Shown here piece by piece: positions 26,217-34,238 of a DNA stretch of 64,000 nucleotides. The translations under genes were made by a program, and so were the position numbers. The notes under the pieces are model-generated. The model was given only the letters and a program-made list of their open reading frames with translations. It had not been told where the DNA came from and searched no databases. Source of the stretch: Lacinutrix venerupis (lineage in GTDB: Bacteria; Bacteroidota; Bacteroidia; Flavobacteriales; Flavobacteriaceae). The stretch is from contig NZ_RCCH01000001.1 in assembly GCF_003663945.1 (NCBI RefSeq), forward strand, positions 186,001-250,000, read 5' to 3'. Within the stretch, counting starts at the first letter, position 1, and each line of letters begins with the position of its first letter.

Positions 26217-27359
26217 ATGAAAGATAAAGCACTAAAGGCTATATTTAATGAGCATAAAGAGACTGCTCTTTTTGGTCGTTATATAAACTTAAAACATATT
26301 ATTCCTCTTTTAAAAAAGCATGAGGATAATTTTAAAATTGAAGTTATAGGGCAATCGGTTTTAAAAGAAAATATTCATTCTATAAAAATTGGTGCTGGAA
26401 AAAAAAGAATTTTAATGTGGTCTCAAATGCACGGTAATGAATCTACAACCACAAAATCAATATTCGACTTACTTAATTTTTTTACAGATAATCCACTTTC
26501 AGAATCTATTTTAAATGCTTGTACAATTGTTATAATACCAATTTTAAATCCAGATGGTGCTAAAGCTTACACGCGCTTAAATGCTAATAATGTAGATTTA
26601 AATAGAGATGCGCAAAATTTAACTCAGCCAGAAAGTATTGTGTTAAAAGACTTATTTAATAGTTTTAAACCTCATTACTGCTTTAATTTGCATGGACAAC
26701 GTACTATTTTTAGTGCTGGTGCTACTAATAACTCTGCTAGTCTTTCGTTTCTATCTCCTGCTCAAGATAAAGATTGTACAATTACAGATAATAGAAAAAA
26801 AGCAATGTCTATTATAGTAAAAATAAACACTATGCTTCAAGCAGAAATTCCTAATCAAGTAGGTACTTATGATGATGCTTATAATATAAACTGTGTAGGA
26901 GATACATTTCAAAGTTTAAATGTACCAACAGTGCTGTTTGAGGCAGGACATTACAGTAACGATTATGATAGAGAAGAGGTAAGACGTTATGTTTTTCAGT
27001 CTTATTTAATTGCTTTAACTACTATAGTTAATAATGATATTAATTTAGAAGATTTTAACGAGTATCTTAAAATACCACAAAACGAAAAGTTATTTTTTGA
27101 TGTTATAATTAAAAATGCGCGCTTTAATAATGAAATTTTAGACATTGCAATACAGTATCAAGAAAAATTAATTGATGATAAGATAATTTTTTCGCCAAAA
27201 GTTGAAAAAATTGATAAGTTAGATAATTATTTTGCTCATAATGTTATTGATGCTAGTAATAATACAGTTTTAGATAAGGATGGCCATACATTATCTATAG
27301 GTGTCGAAAACGATTTCGTAATTGTAAATAATTCAAAATATTCATTAAAATTTGATTAA
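26217..27359 (+). CDS. M14 family zinc carboxypeptidase
   Basis: 380 residues from ATG 26217; a TTG at 26184 lies inside the operator array and was rejected. Zinc ligands H and E are in M-H-G-N-E (about residue 77); downstream come N-P-D-G, N-R-D-A (Asn-Arg substrate-binding pair), N-L-H-G-Q as the third zinc ligand and the catalytic Glu in L-F-E-A-G-H-Y. The enzyme class removes C-terminal residues or peptidoglycan side-chain residues. There is no signal peptide, so it appears cytoplasmic, unusual for a nutritional carboxypeptidase and compatible with muropeptide or small-peptide turnover. It has four palindromes in its promoter region and is probably controlled by the divergent XRE regulator. 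Confidence 0.82.
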   Translation: MKDKALKAIFNEHKETALFGRYINLKHIIPLLKKHEDNFKIEVIGQSVLKENIHSIKIGAGKKRILMWSQMHGNESTTTKSIFDLLNFFTDNPLSESILNACTIVIIPILNPDGAKAYTRLNANNVDLNRDAQNLTQPESIVLKDLFNSFKPHYCFNLHGQRTIFSAGATNNSASLSFLSPAQDKDCTITDNRKKAMSIIVKINTMLQAEIPNQVGTYDDAYNINCVGDTFQSLNVPTVLFEAGHYSNDYDREEVRRYVFQSYLIALTTIVNNDINLEDFNEYLKIPQNEKLFFDVIIKNARFNNEILDIAIQYQEKLIDDKIIFSPKVEKIDKLDNYFAHNVIDASNNTVLDKDGHTLSIGVENDFVIVNNSKYSLKFD

Positions 27360-27397
27360 TCTGCATTTTAGGTGAGGATAATTCATCAAAAATGTAT

Positions 27398-27405
27398 TAT
27401 TTTTG
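27398..27405 (+). promoter_or_regulatory. -7 element for the Lrp-family gene
   Basis: TATTTTTG (full TAnnTTTG match), 25 nt before ATG 27431. It lies downstream of a possible earlier ATG at 27392, so a transcript from here could not use that start. Confidence 0.5.
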
Positions 27406-27430
27406 TTTTTTATATAAGAAAAAATACAAA

Positions 27431-27910
27431 ATGGCGAAATTTAAATTAGACGAAGTAGATCATCAAATTCTCGATATGTTAATCGATAACACTAGAGTTC
27501 CTTTTACAGATATTGCAAAAAAATTACTAATTTCTGCAGGAACTGTTCATGTTAGAGTTAAGAAAATGGAAGATGCAGGAATTATAAAAGGTTCTTCTTT
27601 AACTTTAGATTATAAAAAGTTAGGATACTCTTTTATTGCTTATGTAGGTGTCTTTCTTAAAAACACATCACAAACAAAGTTTGTTTTAGAGCGTATTAAC
27701 GAAATTCCTTTTGTAACTGTAGCTCATGTAACTACTGGTAAGTTTAATGTTTTTTGTAAAATTAGAGCAAAAAATACGGAGCATGCAAAAGATGTTATAT
27801 TTATGCTAGATGATATTGAAGGTGTTTATAGAACCGAAACTATGATCTCTCTAGAAGAGAGTTTAAACGATAAAAAACGTTTAATGCACGATATTTTTAA
27901 TTCTTTGTAG
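27431..27910 (+). CDS. Lrp/AsnC family transcriptional regulator
   Basis: 159 residues. An N-terminal winged HTH (F-T-D-I-A-K-K-L-L-I-S-A-G-T-V-H-V-R-V-K-K-M) is followed by G-I-I-K-G-S-S-L and a C-terminal RAM/ligand-binding beta-alpha-beta domain (T-V-A-H-V-T-T-G-K-F-N-V). The start at 27431 matches the family N terminus and places the promoter upstream. It probably senses an amino acid and forms octamers, as known for the family. It is transcribed alone, ends in a strong terminator, and gives no hint of its targets. Confidence 0.88.
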   Translation: MAKFKLDEVDHQILDMLIDNTRVPFTDIAKKLLISAGTVHVRVKKMEDAGIIKGSSLTLDYKKLGYSFIAYVGVFLKNTSQTKFVLERINEIPFVTVAHVTTGKFNVFCKIRAKNTEHAKDVIFMLDDIEGVYRTETMISLEESLNDKKRLMHDIFNSL

Positions 27911-27930
27911 TTTTAAAAATTTTATATTAA

Positions 27931-27966
27931 AGTCCTTTAGTTATCTTGCTAAAGGATTTTTTTTAT
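27931..27966 (+). terminator. Intrinsic terminator after the Lrp-family gene
   Basis: Stem TCCTTTAG (27933-27940) / CTAAAGGA (27949-27956), 8-nt loop, followed by a run of eight T. Confidence 0.85.
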
Positions 27967-27982
27967 TCTTATTTTAAATATT

Positions 27983-28504
27983 ATGAAAGTAAAAGACTTA
28001 AATAAAAACGAATACTTGCCATATTTTCAACCTTATATAGATAGAATAGGTGATTTAATATTGTTAGACGGTTTAGAAGATGGTTTGGATAAAACAATAC
28101 AGTTTTTTAAATCTATTCCTGCTGAAAAGTTAGAGTATAGTTATGCGGAAGGTAAGTGGTCTATAAAAGAAATTATTAATCATTTAATAGACTCCGAACG
28201 TGTTTTTGCCTATAGAGCTTTACGTTTTGCAAGAAAAGATAAAACTCCTGTTGCTGGTTTTGAAGAAAACGACTATGCTATAGAGAGTTTTGCTAATAAT
28301 AGAACTATAGAGGACTTATTAGAGGAATATATATTAGTAAGAAAATCTACCATTGCATTGTATAAAACATTTGGTAGTGATAGTGAAATACTTAAAAGAA
28401 CTGGTATTGCAAGTGGAGGAGAAGTGTCTGTTAGAGCATTAGGTTTTTTGGTATCAGGCCATGAAAAGCACCATTGCGAAGTTATTAAAGAAAGATATTT
28501 GTAA
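27983..28504 (+). CDS. DinB-like metal-binding four-helix protein
   Basis: 173 residues, the DinB/YfiT fold. K-W-S-I-K-E-I-I-N-H-L-I-D-S-E-R near residue 60 supplies the first metal-ligand His, and G-H-E-K-H-H near the C terminus supplies the others. The group includes thiol-dependent S-transferases and many uncharacterised stress proteins; the specific reaction cannot be read from the sequence. It is cytoplasmic. Its stop codon directly abuts the stop of the convergent gene, with no room for a terminator between them. Confidence 0.82.
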   Translation: MKVKDLNKNEYLPYFQPYIDRIGDLILLDGLEDGLDKTIQFFKSIPAEKLEYSYAEGKWSIKEIINHLIDSERVFAYRALRFARKDKTPVAGFEENDYAIESFANNRTIEDLLEEYILVRKSTIALYKTFGSDSEILKRTGIASGGEVSVRALGFLVSGHEKHHCEVIKERYL

Positions 28505-28795
28505 TTATTCTTCTTCTCCGTTTTTTATAGATTCTTCAATTAAAATATGTCCATCTTCATTTAGTAATAAATCATCGGTATCACCAAGATTGGCCATAGT
28601 ATAATGCAGTTTACTACCAACTTTTACTAAATAAACTGTGTCTTCGGTTTTAACTTCAACCGCTTCTATGGTTTCATTTTTATGATTGTCGAAAACAACA
28701 ATATCATCATCACCGTAACCATCTGGATATTTTAATGTAAGTAAGTTTAGAACTTGTGGTGTTAGTTTTTTATAATCTACAATAACTCTTTTCAT
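28505..28795 (-). CDS. Conserved small acidic protein of unknown function
   Basis: 96 residues, rich in Asp and Glu, with no signal peptide or membrane segment. Visible patterns: an N-terminal V-D-Y-K-K-L-T-P-Q-V-L-N-L-L, then Y-P-D-G-Y-G-D-D-D-I-V-V-F and a beta-rich middle with V-E-V-K-T-E-D-T-V-Y-L-V-K-V. I believe related proteins occur in other Flavobacteriaceae but know no function. It is convergent with the DinB-like gene at zero distance and upstream of aroB on the same strand (77-nt gap), so it may be co-transcribed with aroB. Confidence 0.65.
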   Translation of the reverse strand: MKRVIVDYKKLTPQVLNLLTLKYPDGYGDDDIVVFDNHKNETIEAVEVKTEDTVYLVKVGSKLHYTMANLGDTDDLLLNEDGHILIEESIKNGEEE

Positions 28796-28872
28796 AACAT
28801 TTAATTTTTAAGTTAAAAGTTAATTTTAGTAAGGTGTTATATAAAAATACAAATTTTTAGCTAAAAAACATA

Positions 28873-29940
28873 TTAAGCATCGTAAAACTTAAAAGCCTCT
28901 AATATAGCTTCATTTTCTACTATACAATCTGTTTTAGGTTTACCAATGGCTTCTAATAGTACAAAGTTAATGTTGCCGTGTTCATTTTTCTTATCATATT
29001 TTAAAAGCTCAATTATAGGAGTGTAGTCAGTTTCATTAATCTCTACATGTCCATAAATAGCTTTTATGATAGCTTTTATAGAATTGCTTTTGTTTTCTGA
29101 AAAACCACAGTATTTTACAGATAAGTAATTAGCTAAAATAATACCTATAGCAATAGCTTCGCCATGTAAAAGTCTTTTCTTAGTGTCATTCTTCATAAAA
29201 TAGGATTCTATAGCATGACCCAAAGTATGACCATAATTTAATGTTTTACGTAAGTTTTGCTCTGTAGGATCTTGCTCAACAATATTCTTCTTTATAATTA
29301 TAGACTCGTAAATTAACGCATCTAAATCATCTATTGTAGATTCAGATAAATCTTGTAGTTTATTCCAATAGCTTTCATCGTAAATAAGGCCATGCTTTAG
29401 CATTTCAGCTAAACCAGAGCGCATTTCTAATTGAGGTAAAGTGCCTAAAAATGAAGTATCGACTACAATTAATTCTGGAGTACTTATAACTCCTATTTGA
29501 TTTTTTAAAGCACCTAAATCAATTCCTGTTTTGCCACCAATTGAGGCATCTACCATTGCTAATAAGGATGTGGGAACGTTTATAAAATCTATACCTCGTT
29601 TAAAAGTAGAGGCTACAAATCCGCCTAAATCTGTAACAACTCCGCCACCTACATTTATAATAACACTCTTTCTATCGGCACCATACTCAGATAGCGTTTC
29701 CCAAAGCCCTAAACATATATCAAGGTTTTTAGACTCTTCTCCTGGATCGATTTCTAAAATATCGTAAGTTATATCTGTATCTATATTAGCTAATAAAAAT
29801 GGTACGCAATCTATATTTGTATTGGTATCGCATAAAATAAAAACTTTAGAATATTTTAATTTTTTTAAGTGTTTATTTAAAGCTTTATAGCCATTATTGT
29901 TAAAATATATAGAATAATCTTGAGTTGTAATTGTTGTCAT
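28873..29940 (-). CDS. aroB: 3-dehydroquinate synthase
   Basis: 355 residues. It converts DAHP to 3-dehydroquinate, the second step of the shikimate pathway, using NAD and a divalent metal. The NAD site is G-G-G-V-V-T-D-L-G-G-F-V-A-S-T-F-K-R-G; V-P-T-S-L-L-A-M-V-D-A-S-I-G-G-K-T-G-I-D follows, and the metal-binding H is in L-N-Y-G-H-T-L-G-H-A-I-E. All the core motifs are present and the length is standard. The enzyme is cytoplasmic. No other aro gene is nearby. Confidence 0.94.
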   Translation of the reverse strand: MTTITTQDYSIYFNNNGYKALNKHLKKLKYSKVFILCDTNTNIDCVPFLLANIDTDITYDILEIDPGEESKNLDICLGLWETLSEYGADRKSVIINVGGGVVTDLGGFVASTFKRGIDFINVPTSLLAMVDASIGGKTGIDLGALKNQIGVISTPELIVVDTSFLGTLPQLEMRSGLAEMLKHGLIYDESYWNKLQDLSESTIDDLDALIYESIIIKKNIVEQDPTEQNLRKTLNYGHTLGHAIESYFMKNDTKKRLLHGEAIAIGIILANYLSVKYCGFSENKSNSIKAIIKAIYGHVEINETDYTPIIELLKYDKKNEHGNINFVLLEAIGKPKTDCIVENEAILEAFKFYDA

Positions 29941-30003
29941 TAAAATGTGAATTATTATACTGTAAAAATACGTACTTTTAAAAGAATTATAACTTTGATA
30001 ATT

Positions 30004-30011
30004 TATATTTG
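30004..30011 (+). promoter_or_regulatory. -7 element for proline dehydrogenase
   Basis: TATATTTG (full TAnnTTTG match), 20 nt before the ATG at 30032. Confidence 0.45.
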
Positions 30012-30031
30012 TAGAAATTATTTTTTACTAA

Positions 30032-31204
30032 ATGACATTAAAAAATATCTTCGATAATACTGAAGTTGCTTTCAGTTTAAAAAGTGATTCTCAATTAGAA
30101 CGCGCTTATTTTTTATTTAAAATGATTGCAAACGAGCCATTAGTTCGTATTGGTACAGCAGCAACTAGATTTGCTTTAAAGGCTAAATTACCTGTAGAAG
30201 GTTTAATTAGAGCAACAGTTTTTGATCATTTTTGTGGAGGTGTAAACGAGAAAGATTGTTTGCCAGTAATAGACAATATGTATACTGCAGGTGTTTGTTC
30301 TGTATTAGATTATTCGGTTGAAGGTAAAGCTTCAGAAAATCAATTTGATGATGCTACCGAAAGACTTATTAAAATAATTGAATTTTCAGAGAAAAAAGAC
30401 GCAATGCCAATTGTTGTTTTTAAACCTACGGCTTTAGGGCGTTTTTATTTATTTCAAAAAAGAGGAGAAGGTAAAGAGTTTACTAAGGAAGAAGAAGCGG
30501 AGTGGAATAGAGTAATAGGACGTTTAGATAAATTATGCAATCTTGCAAAAGCTAGCGATGTTGAAGTTTTAATAGATGCTGAAGAAAGCTGGATGCAAGA
30601 TGCAGCAGATGAGATTATAGAGAAAATGATGGAACGCTATAATAAAGAAGTTCCTTACGTTTATAATACATTACAAACTTACCGTTGGGATAGGTTTGAC
30701 TTTTTAAAAGCAACCCATAAAAGAGCTAAAGAACACGGTTATAAATTAGGATATAAAATTGTTCGTGGTGCATATATGGAAAAAGAGCGTGAACGTGCTT
30801 TAGAGAAAGGTTACGAGTCTCCAATTTGTGCAGATAAGAAAACTACAGATGATAATTTTAATAATTGCCAAAAATATATTTTAGAAAACTTAAACGAGAT
30901 TTCTATATTTATAGGAACGCATAATGAAGAAAGTACTTATTTGGCTTTAGAGCAGATGGAGAACTTAAATATAAGTAAAGAAGATAATCGTGTTTGGTTT
31001 GGGCAATTGTATGGTATGAGTGACCATATTAGTTTTAATCTTGCTAAACGAGGGTACAATGTGGCAAAATACTTACCATTTGGACCGGTAAAAGATGTTA
31101 TGCCTTATTTAATACGTCGTGCAGAAGAGAATACTTCTGTTGCCGGACAAACAAGTCGTGAGTTGTCTTTACTTAAAAAAGAACGCTCACGTAGAAAAGC
31201 TTAA
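30032..31204 (+). CDS. Proline dehydrogenase, single-domain
   Basis: 390 residues. This FAD enzyme oxidises proline to pyrroline-5-carboxylate. It has the PRODH (beta/alpha)8 barrel features: K-P-T-A-L-G-R-F near residue 130, L-I-D-A-E-E-S-W, Y-N-T-L-Q-T-Y, K-I-V-R-G-A-Y-M-E-K-E-R and the terminal Y-L-I-R-R-A-E-E-N, whose two arginines bind substrate carboxylate. It is not fused to a P5C dehydrogenase, and no such gene is adjacent; the aldehyde dehydrogenase at 34239 is not an obvious P5C dehydrogenase. Its last 4 nt overlap the convergent gene. Confidence 0.9.
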   Translation: MTLKNIFDNTEVAFSLKSDSQLERAYFLFKMIANEPLVRIGTAATRFALKAKLPVEGLIRATVFDHFCGGVNEKDCLPVIDNMYTAGVCSVLDYSVEGKASENQFDDATERLIKIIEFSEKKDAMPIVVFKPTALGRFYLFQKRGEGKEFTKEEEAEWNRVIGRLDKLCNLAKASDVEVLIDAEESWMQDAADEIIEKMMERYNKEVPYVYNTLQTYRWDRFDFLKATHKRAKEHGYKLGYKIVRGAYMEKERERALEKGYESPICADKKTTDDNFNNCQKYILENLNEISIFIGTHNEESTYLALEQMENLNISKEDNRVWFGQLYGMSDHISFNLAKRGYNVAKYLPFGPVKDVMPYLIRRAEENTSVAGQTSRELSLLKKERSRRKA

Positions 31205-31575
31205 TCTATATATTCTATATTGTTTATAGTTGCTATAGTTTCACAGTTTTCTACTGTTAATCTGGTTTTGTTTTCTTCTATTTTTCCTTCTACAAGATAG
31301 ATACCACAAGGTTTTTTTCTAGTATCGCTATCTGAAAAATTAACATCTCCTTTATATAAAATGTAGTTTATTTTAGTAGTATCTATGTTTTTTGAAGACA
31401 TAAATATTTCTGCATTATTGGAATAAGCTAAGGTTTTAGATCTTATATTTTTTAAAACTCTAGCATCTGGTCCATAATCGCAAGATGCTTTTTTGCCATT
31501 TAGGAAAAATGCTAAAATTACTAGTCCAATTGCAAATCCTCCAAAATAATAACCAAACCTTTTTAGTAAACTCAT
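31201..31575 (-). CDS. Conserved hypothetical protein with one N-terminal membrane helix
   Basis: 124 residues. One hydrophobic helix (about residues 8-25, F-G-G-F-A-I-G-L-V-I-L-A-F-F) is followed by a soluble beta-rich part with C-D-Y-G-P-D-A-R-V-L-K-N-I-R and later C-G-I-Y and N-C-E-T; three cysteines could form a disulfide outside the membrane. From memory this type is sometimes assigned to DUF4258; this is uncertain. It overlaps the proline dehydrogenase stop by 4 nt in convergent orientation. Confidence 0.6.
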   Translation of the reverse strand: MSLLKRFGYYFGGFAIGLVILAFFLNGKKASCDYGPDARVLKNIRSKTLAYSNNAEIFMSSKNIDTTKINYILYKGDVNFSDSDTRKKPCGIYLVEGKIEENKTRLTVENCETIATINNIEYID

Positions 31576-31680
31576 AGATTTTTTAATTTTTGTTAAAAAC
31601 TCCTATAGTTCTTATTATATAGGAAATTTAATTAAAAGCAAAATTCGTGAATTAAACTGATTAATTAAAGAAAATCTATT

Positions 31681-32880
31681 TTAAAAAATAAGTAAGTTAA
31701 TATCGTTATAACTCATGTTAAACCACTCGCCAACCGCACGATTTGTTAGAATACCATGATAGAAATAAAGTCCGCTTTTAAGACCTCGATCCATACGTAA
31801 TGAATGTTCTAAACCTCCATCTTCTCCAATTTTAAGCAAGTATGGCGTAAATATATTACTTATAGAAGCAGAAGCTGTTCTAGAGTAACGAGCAGGAATG
31901 TTAGGTACGCAATAGTGTATAACTCCATGTTTTTCAAAAACTGGATTTTTGTGAGTAGTAACATCGCTAGTTTCAAAACAACCACCCATATCTATACTAA
32001 CATCTATAATTACAGAACCTTTTTTCATTTGCTCTACCATTGCTTCTGTAACTATAACAGGCGAGCGATCTTTTCCACGAACTGCACCAATTACAACATC
32101 ACAACGCTTTAAAGCTTTGTTTAAATATTTGGGCTGAATTGTAGAAGTATAAAGCGTTCTTCCTAGATTTGTTTGTACACAGCGAAGCTTAGTTATAGAG
32201 TTGTCAAATATTTTTACATTTGCACCTAAACCAATAGCGCTTCTAGCAGCAAATTCTCCAACTGTTCCAGCTCCTAAAATAACCACTTCTACAGGTGGTA
32301 CACCGCTAATATTACCAAACATTAAACCATTACCGTTACTGGTATTACTTAATAACTCTGATGCAATTAATACAGATGCGGTACCTGCAATTTCACTTAA
32401 AGCACGAACTGCTGGATATGCACCATCGTCATCTCGAATAAACTCGAACGCTAAAGCAGTTATGCGTTTACTGGCTAAAGTCTCAAAATATTTTTTAGAC
32501 TGCATTTTTAATTGTAATGCAGAAATTAAAATGGTTTGAGGGTTTATTAACTTTAATTCTTCTAGAGTAGGAGGTTCTACTTTTAAAATCATTGGGCAAC
32601 TATAAACTTTAGCAACATCGCTAGTTATTTCTGCACCATTTTCGCTATAATCTTTATCACTAAATTTTGAACCTTTTCCTGCGCCAGACTCTATAAGTAC
32701 ACGATGACCATTGTTTACAATAGCAGAAACAGCATCCGGAGTCAAGCAAACACGTTTTTCTTGAAAAGCAGTTTCCTTTGGTATACCTATAAATAATGAA
32801 CTTTTTTGTTTTAAAATTTCTAAGGTTTCTTCTTGAGGTAATAATTCTGCTTTAGAAAACGGAGTAATGGATTTTGCCAT
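31681..32880 (-). CDS. Alanine dehydrogenase / PNT-family protein with altered active site
   Basis: 399 residues, the alanine dehydrogenase and pyridine-nucleotide-transhydrogenase-alpha fold. I-G-I-P-K-E lies near residue 31; the NAD-binding segment has V-V-I-L-G-A-G-T-V-G-E-F-A-A near 205 and D-N-S-I-T-K-L. In Bacillus and Mycobacterium alanine dehydrogenases Lys75 and His96 bind and protonate pyruvate. Ungapped alignment by eye puts Glu102 and Gln123 (in I-S-A-L-Q-L) at those places here. The usual annotation is alanine dehydrogenase, but the missing residues make that reaction uncertain. No alanine-metabolism partner is adjacent. Confidence 0.75.
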   Translation of the reverse strand: MAKSITPFSKAELLPQEETLEILKQKSSLFIGIPKETAFQEKRVCLTPDAVSAIVNNGHRVLIESGAGKGSKFSDKDYSENGAEITSDVAKVYSCPMILKVEPPTLEELKLINPQTILISALQLKMQSKKYFETLASKRITALAFEFIRDDDGAYPAVRALSEIAGTASVLIASELLSNTSNGNGLMFGNISGVPPVEVVILGAGTVGEFAARSAIGLGANVKIFDNSITKLRCVQTNLGRTLYTSTIQPKYLNKALKRCDVVIGAVRGKDRSPVIVTEAMVEQMKKGSVIIDVSIDMGGCFETSDVTTHKNPVFEKHGVIHYCVPNIPARYSRTASASISNIFTPYLLKIGEDGGLEHSLRMDRGLKSGLYFYHGILTNRAVGEWFNMSYNDINLLIF

Positions 32881-32974
32881 GTGTTATTATGCGTTATTTA
32901 TAGAGTTTTAAATTACAAATAAAATGCAAAAGAACAAGACATTTTTAAATGGAATTTATAGAATATAAATTCTA

Positions 32975-33517
32975 CTAAAAATACTGTTTTACTTTCCCCC
33001 AAAACGTTTTTGGCTTAAACTTAAGCTCGTCTTCAAGCTCTTGAGTTGTTTTATCTACAGTGTTTAATCTGTTAAATATTCTTGCTCTAATTAAATAAAT
33101 AGAAGGTATAATAATAGCCATTATAGGTATTGAATATTTAAATTGAAAACTATCTACATATTTCATGTCCTCATTTAATATAAAAGCTATTTGAAAAATA
33201 TATGTTAATATAGGAATTATTATAGCATGATGCCACCAATGTCTACAAGTAAAGAACCATAATATTAAAAAATATAATGGAATTAGTTTATTACTTAAAG
33301 TCCAGAAAGCAATTTGTGCACTTTCATAAAAATTACTGTCGTAAGTAAAAAGAAAAGTGTCCCAAACTTTATCGTCTGGAACACTTTCGTATAAGTAAAA
33401 TAAATAAGGAGATATTGCTATCATTAAAGCAATGAAACTCCCTAGGATAAATTTCTTTTTATCCGTGTGTAGGGATTTTAATTCTCCATTTTTCAATTCC
33501 AGTTTCTGTTTGCTCAT
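32975..33517 (-). CDS. Conserved membrane protein of unknown function
   Basis: 180 residues. A polar N terminus (about 22 residues) is followed by four or five hydrophobic helices, with the aromatic loop C-R-H-W-W-H-H near residue 91 and a charged C terminus. From memory, similar proteins occur in other Flavobacteriaceae without a known role. The start at 33517 lies inside the 3' end of a 47-residue secreted-peptide ORF, giving a 59-nt overlap in another frame, which would make translation coupled. A later start would remove only the polar N terminus. Confidence 0.65.
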   Translation of the reverse strand: MSKQKLELKNGELKSLHTDKKKFILGSFIALMIAISPYLFYLYESVPDDKVWDTFLFTYDSNFYESAQIAFWTLSNKLIPLYFLILWFFTCRHWWHHAIIIPILTYIFQIAFILNEDMKYVDSFQFKYSIPIMAIIIPSIYLIRARIFNRLNTVDKTTQELEDELKFKPKTFWGKVKQYF

Positions 33518-33602
33518 TTAAGTCAATGATGTTTGTTGCGTTTGCGGTGAACAATGCACCTCCGAAAATAGCTAATGCTATTACATACTTTTTTGTTTTC
33601 AT
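33459..33602 (-). CDS. 47-residue secreted peptide
   Basis: Short ORF missed by usual length cutoffs. Residues 1-22 form a textbook signal peptide (M-K-T-K-K-Y-V-I-A-L-A-I-F-G-G-A-L-F-T-A-N-A). The predicted mature peptide is about 25 residues with D-L-N-E-Q-T-E-T-G-I-E-K-W and ends I-P-T-H-G. It overlaps the first 59 nt of the 180-residue membrane-protein gene. It has a well-placed leader: a perfect -7 element at 33736-33743 and an ACGGT palindrome just downstream. Function unknown; a role with the membrane protein is inferred only from overlap. Confidence 0.6.
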   Translation of the reverse strand: MKTKKYVIALAIFGGALFTANATNIIDLNEQTETGIEKWRIKIPTHG

Positions 33603-33711
33603 AATTATAGGGATTTAAATTAATTAATTACTCAAATTTATATAAATCTCTAGTCAAAAAAGTCGCTAAATGTTAAATTTATGTTAAAAAACCTTTTTTA
33701 TTAATTTTTCG

Positions 33712-33729
33712 TTACGGTAAAAACCGTAA
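33712..33729. promoter_or_regulatory. ACGGT/ACCGT palindrome in the leader of the secreted-peptide gene
   Basis: TTACGGT (33712-33718) and ACCGTAA (33723-33729), loop AAAA: a perfect 7-bp inverted repeat. It begins 6 nt downstream of the - strand -7 element, so it covers the expected transcription start. It fits an operator or a 5'-end mRNA hairpin. Confidence 0.5.
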
Positions 33730-33735
33730 TCTGCC

Positions 33736-33743
33736 CAAAAATA
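33736..33743 (-). promoter_or_regulatory. -7 element for the secreted-peptide gene
   Basis: Reads TATTTTTG on the - strand (full TAnnTTTG match). The leader would be about 125 nt to the ATG at 33602. Confidence 0.45.
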
Positions 33744-33776
33744 CACTTTTTAGGGAGATATAAAAATGTAAAAAAA

Positions 33777-34187
33777 TTAATTTTCAGTCATTTTTAGAAT
33801 CCTAAAACTATCCTTTTCTAATGAAATTGATATTGTATTATAATTTGTAAATAAATTTTCTGCTAATTGAGGCCATTCTACAAATAGATAAGCTTCAGTG
33901 TCTAAATAATCTTCTATACCAAAATCGTATAATTCGTTTTGGTCTTCAACTCTGTATAAATCAAAATGATATATAGTTTCAGTGTTAGATTGATATTCAT
34001 TTACTAAAGAAAAAGTTGGGCTGCTTACTGTATCGTTAGAGCCTAAAGCTTTAACTAGTGCTTTAATAAGTGTTGTTTTGCCAACTCCCATTTCGGCTTT
34101 AAAGAGAAAGGTTTTAGACGTTGATTGTTGTAAAATTTTTTTTGCTACAGTGTCTATATCTTTTAAAGTATATTCTATTTTAAGCAT
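33777..34187 (-). CDS. tsaE: tRNA t6A biosynthesis ATPase TsaE
   Basis: 136 residues. ATPase partner of the TsaB-TsaD complex that makes N6-threonylcarbamoyladenosine on ANN-decoding tRNAs. The P-loop is G-V-G-K-T-T-L near residue 34; S-S-P-T-F-S-L-V-N-E-Y and the family-typical H-F-D-L-Y-R and F-V-E-W-P follow. The length is normal. It is cytoplasmic. It lies downstream of the aldehyde dehydrogenase (51-nt gap, same strand). Confidence 0.92.
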   Translation of the reverse strand: MLKIEYTLKDIDTVAKKILQQSTSKTFLFKAEMGVGKTTLIKALVKALGSNDTVSSPTFSLVNEYQSNTETIYHFDLYRVEDQNELYDFGIEDYLDTEAYLFVEWPQLAENLFTNYNTISISLEKDSFRILKMTEN

Positions 34188-34238
34188 ATTGTAAAAATAA
34201 ATATTTTAATTATTAAAATTTTAATAAAGCAAGTTGTT

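Noticed and set aside
27392-27430. Start of the Lrp gene at 27392
   Set aside because: The -7 element TATTTTTG at 27398 lies downstream of it, so the transcript would not contain this ATG.
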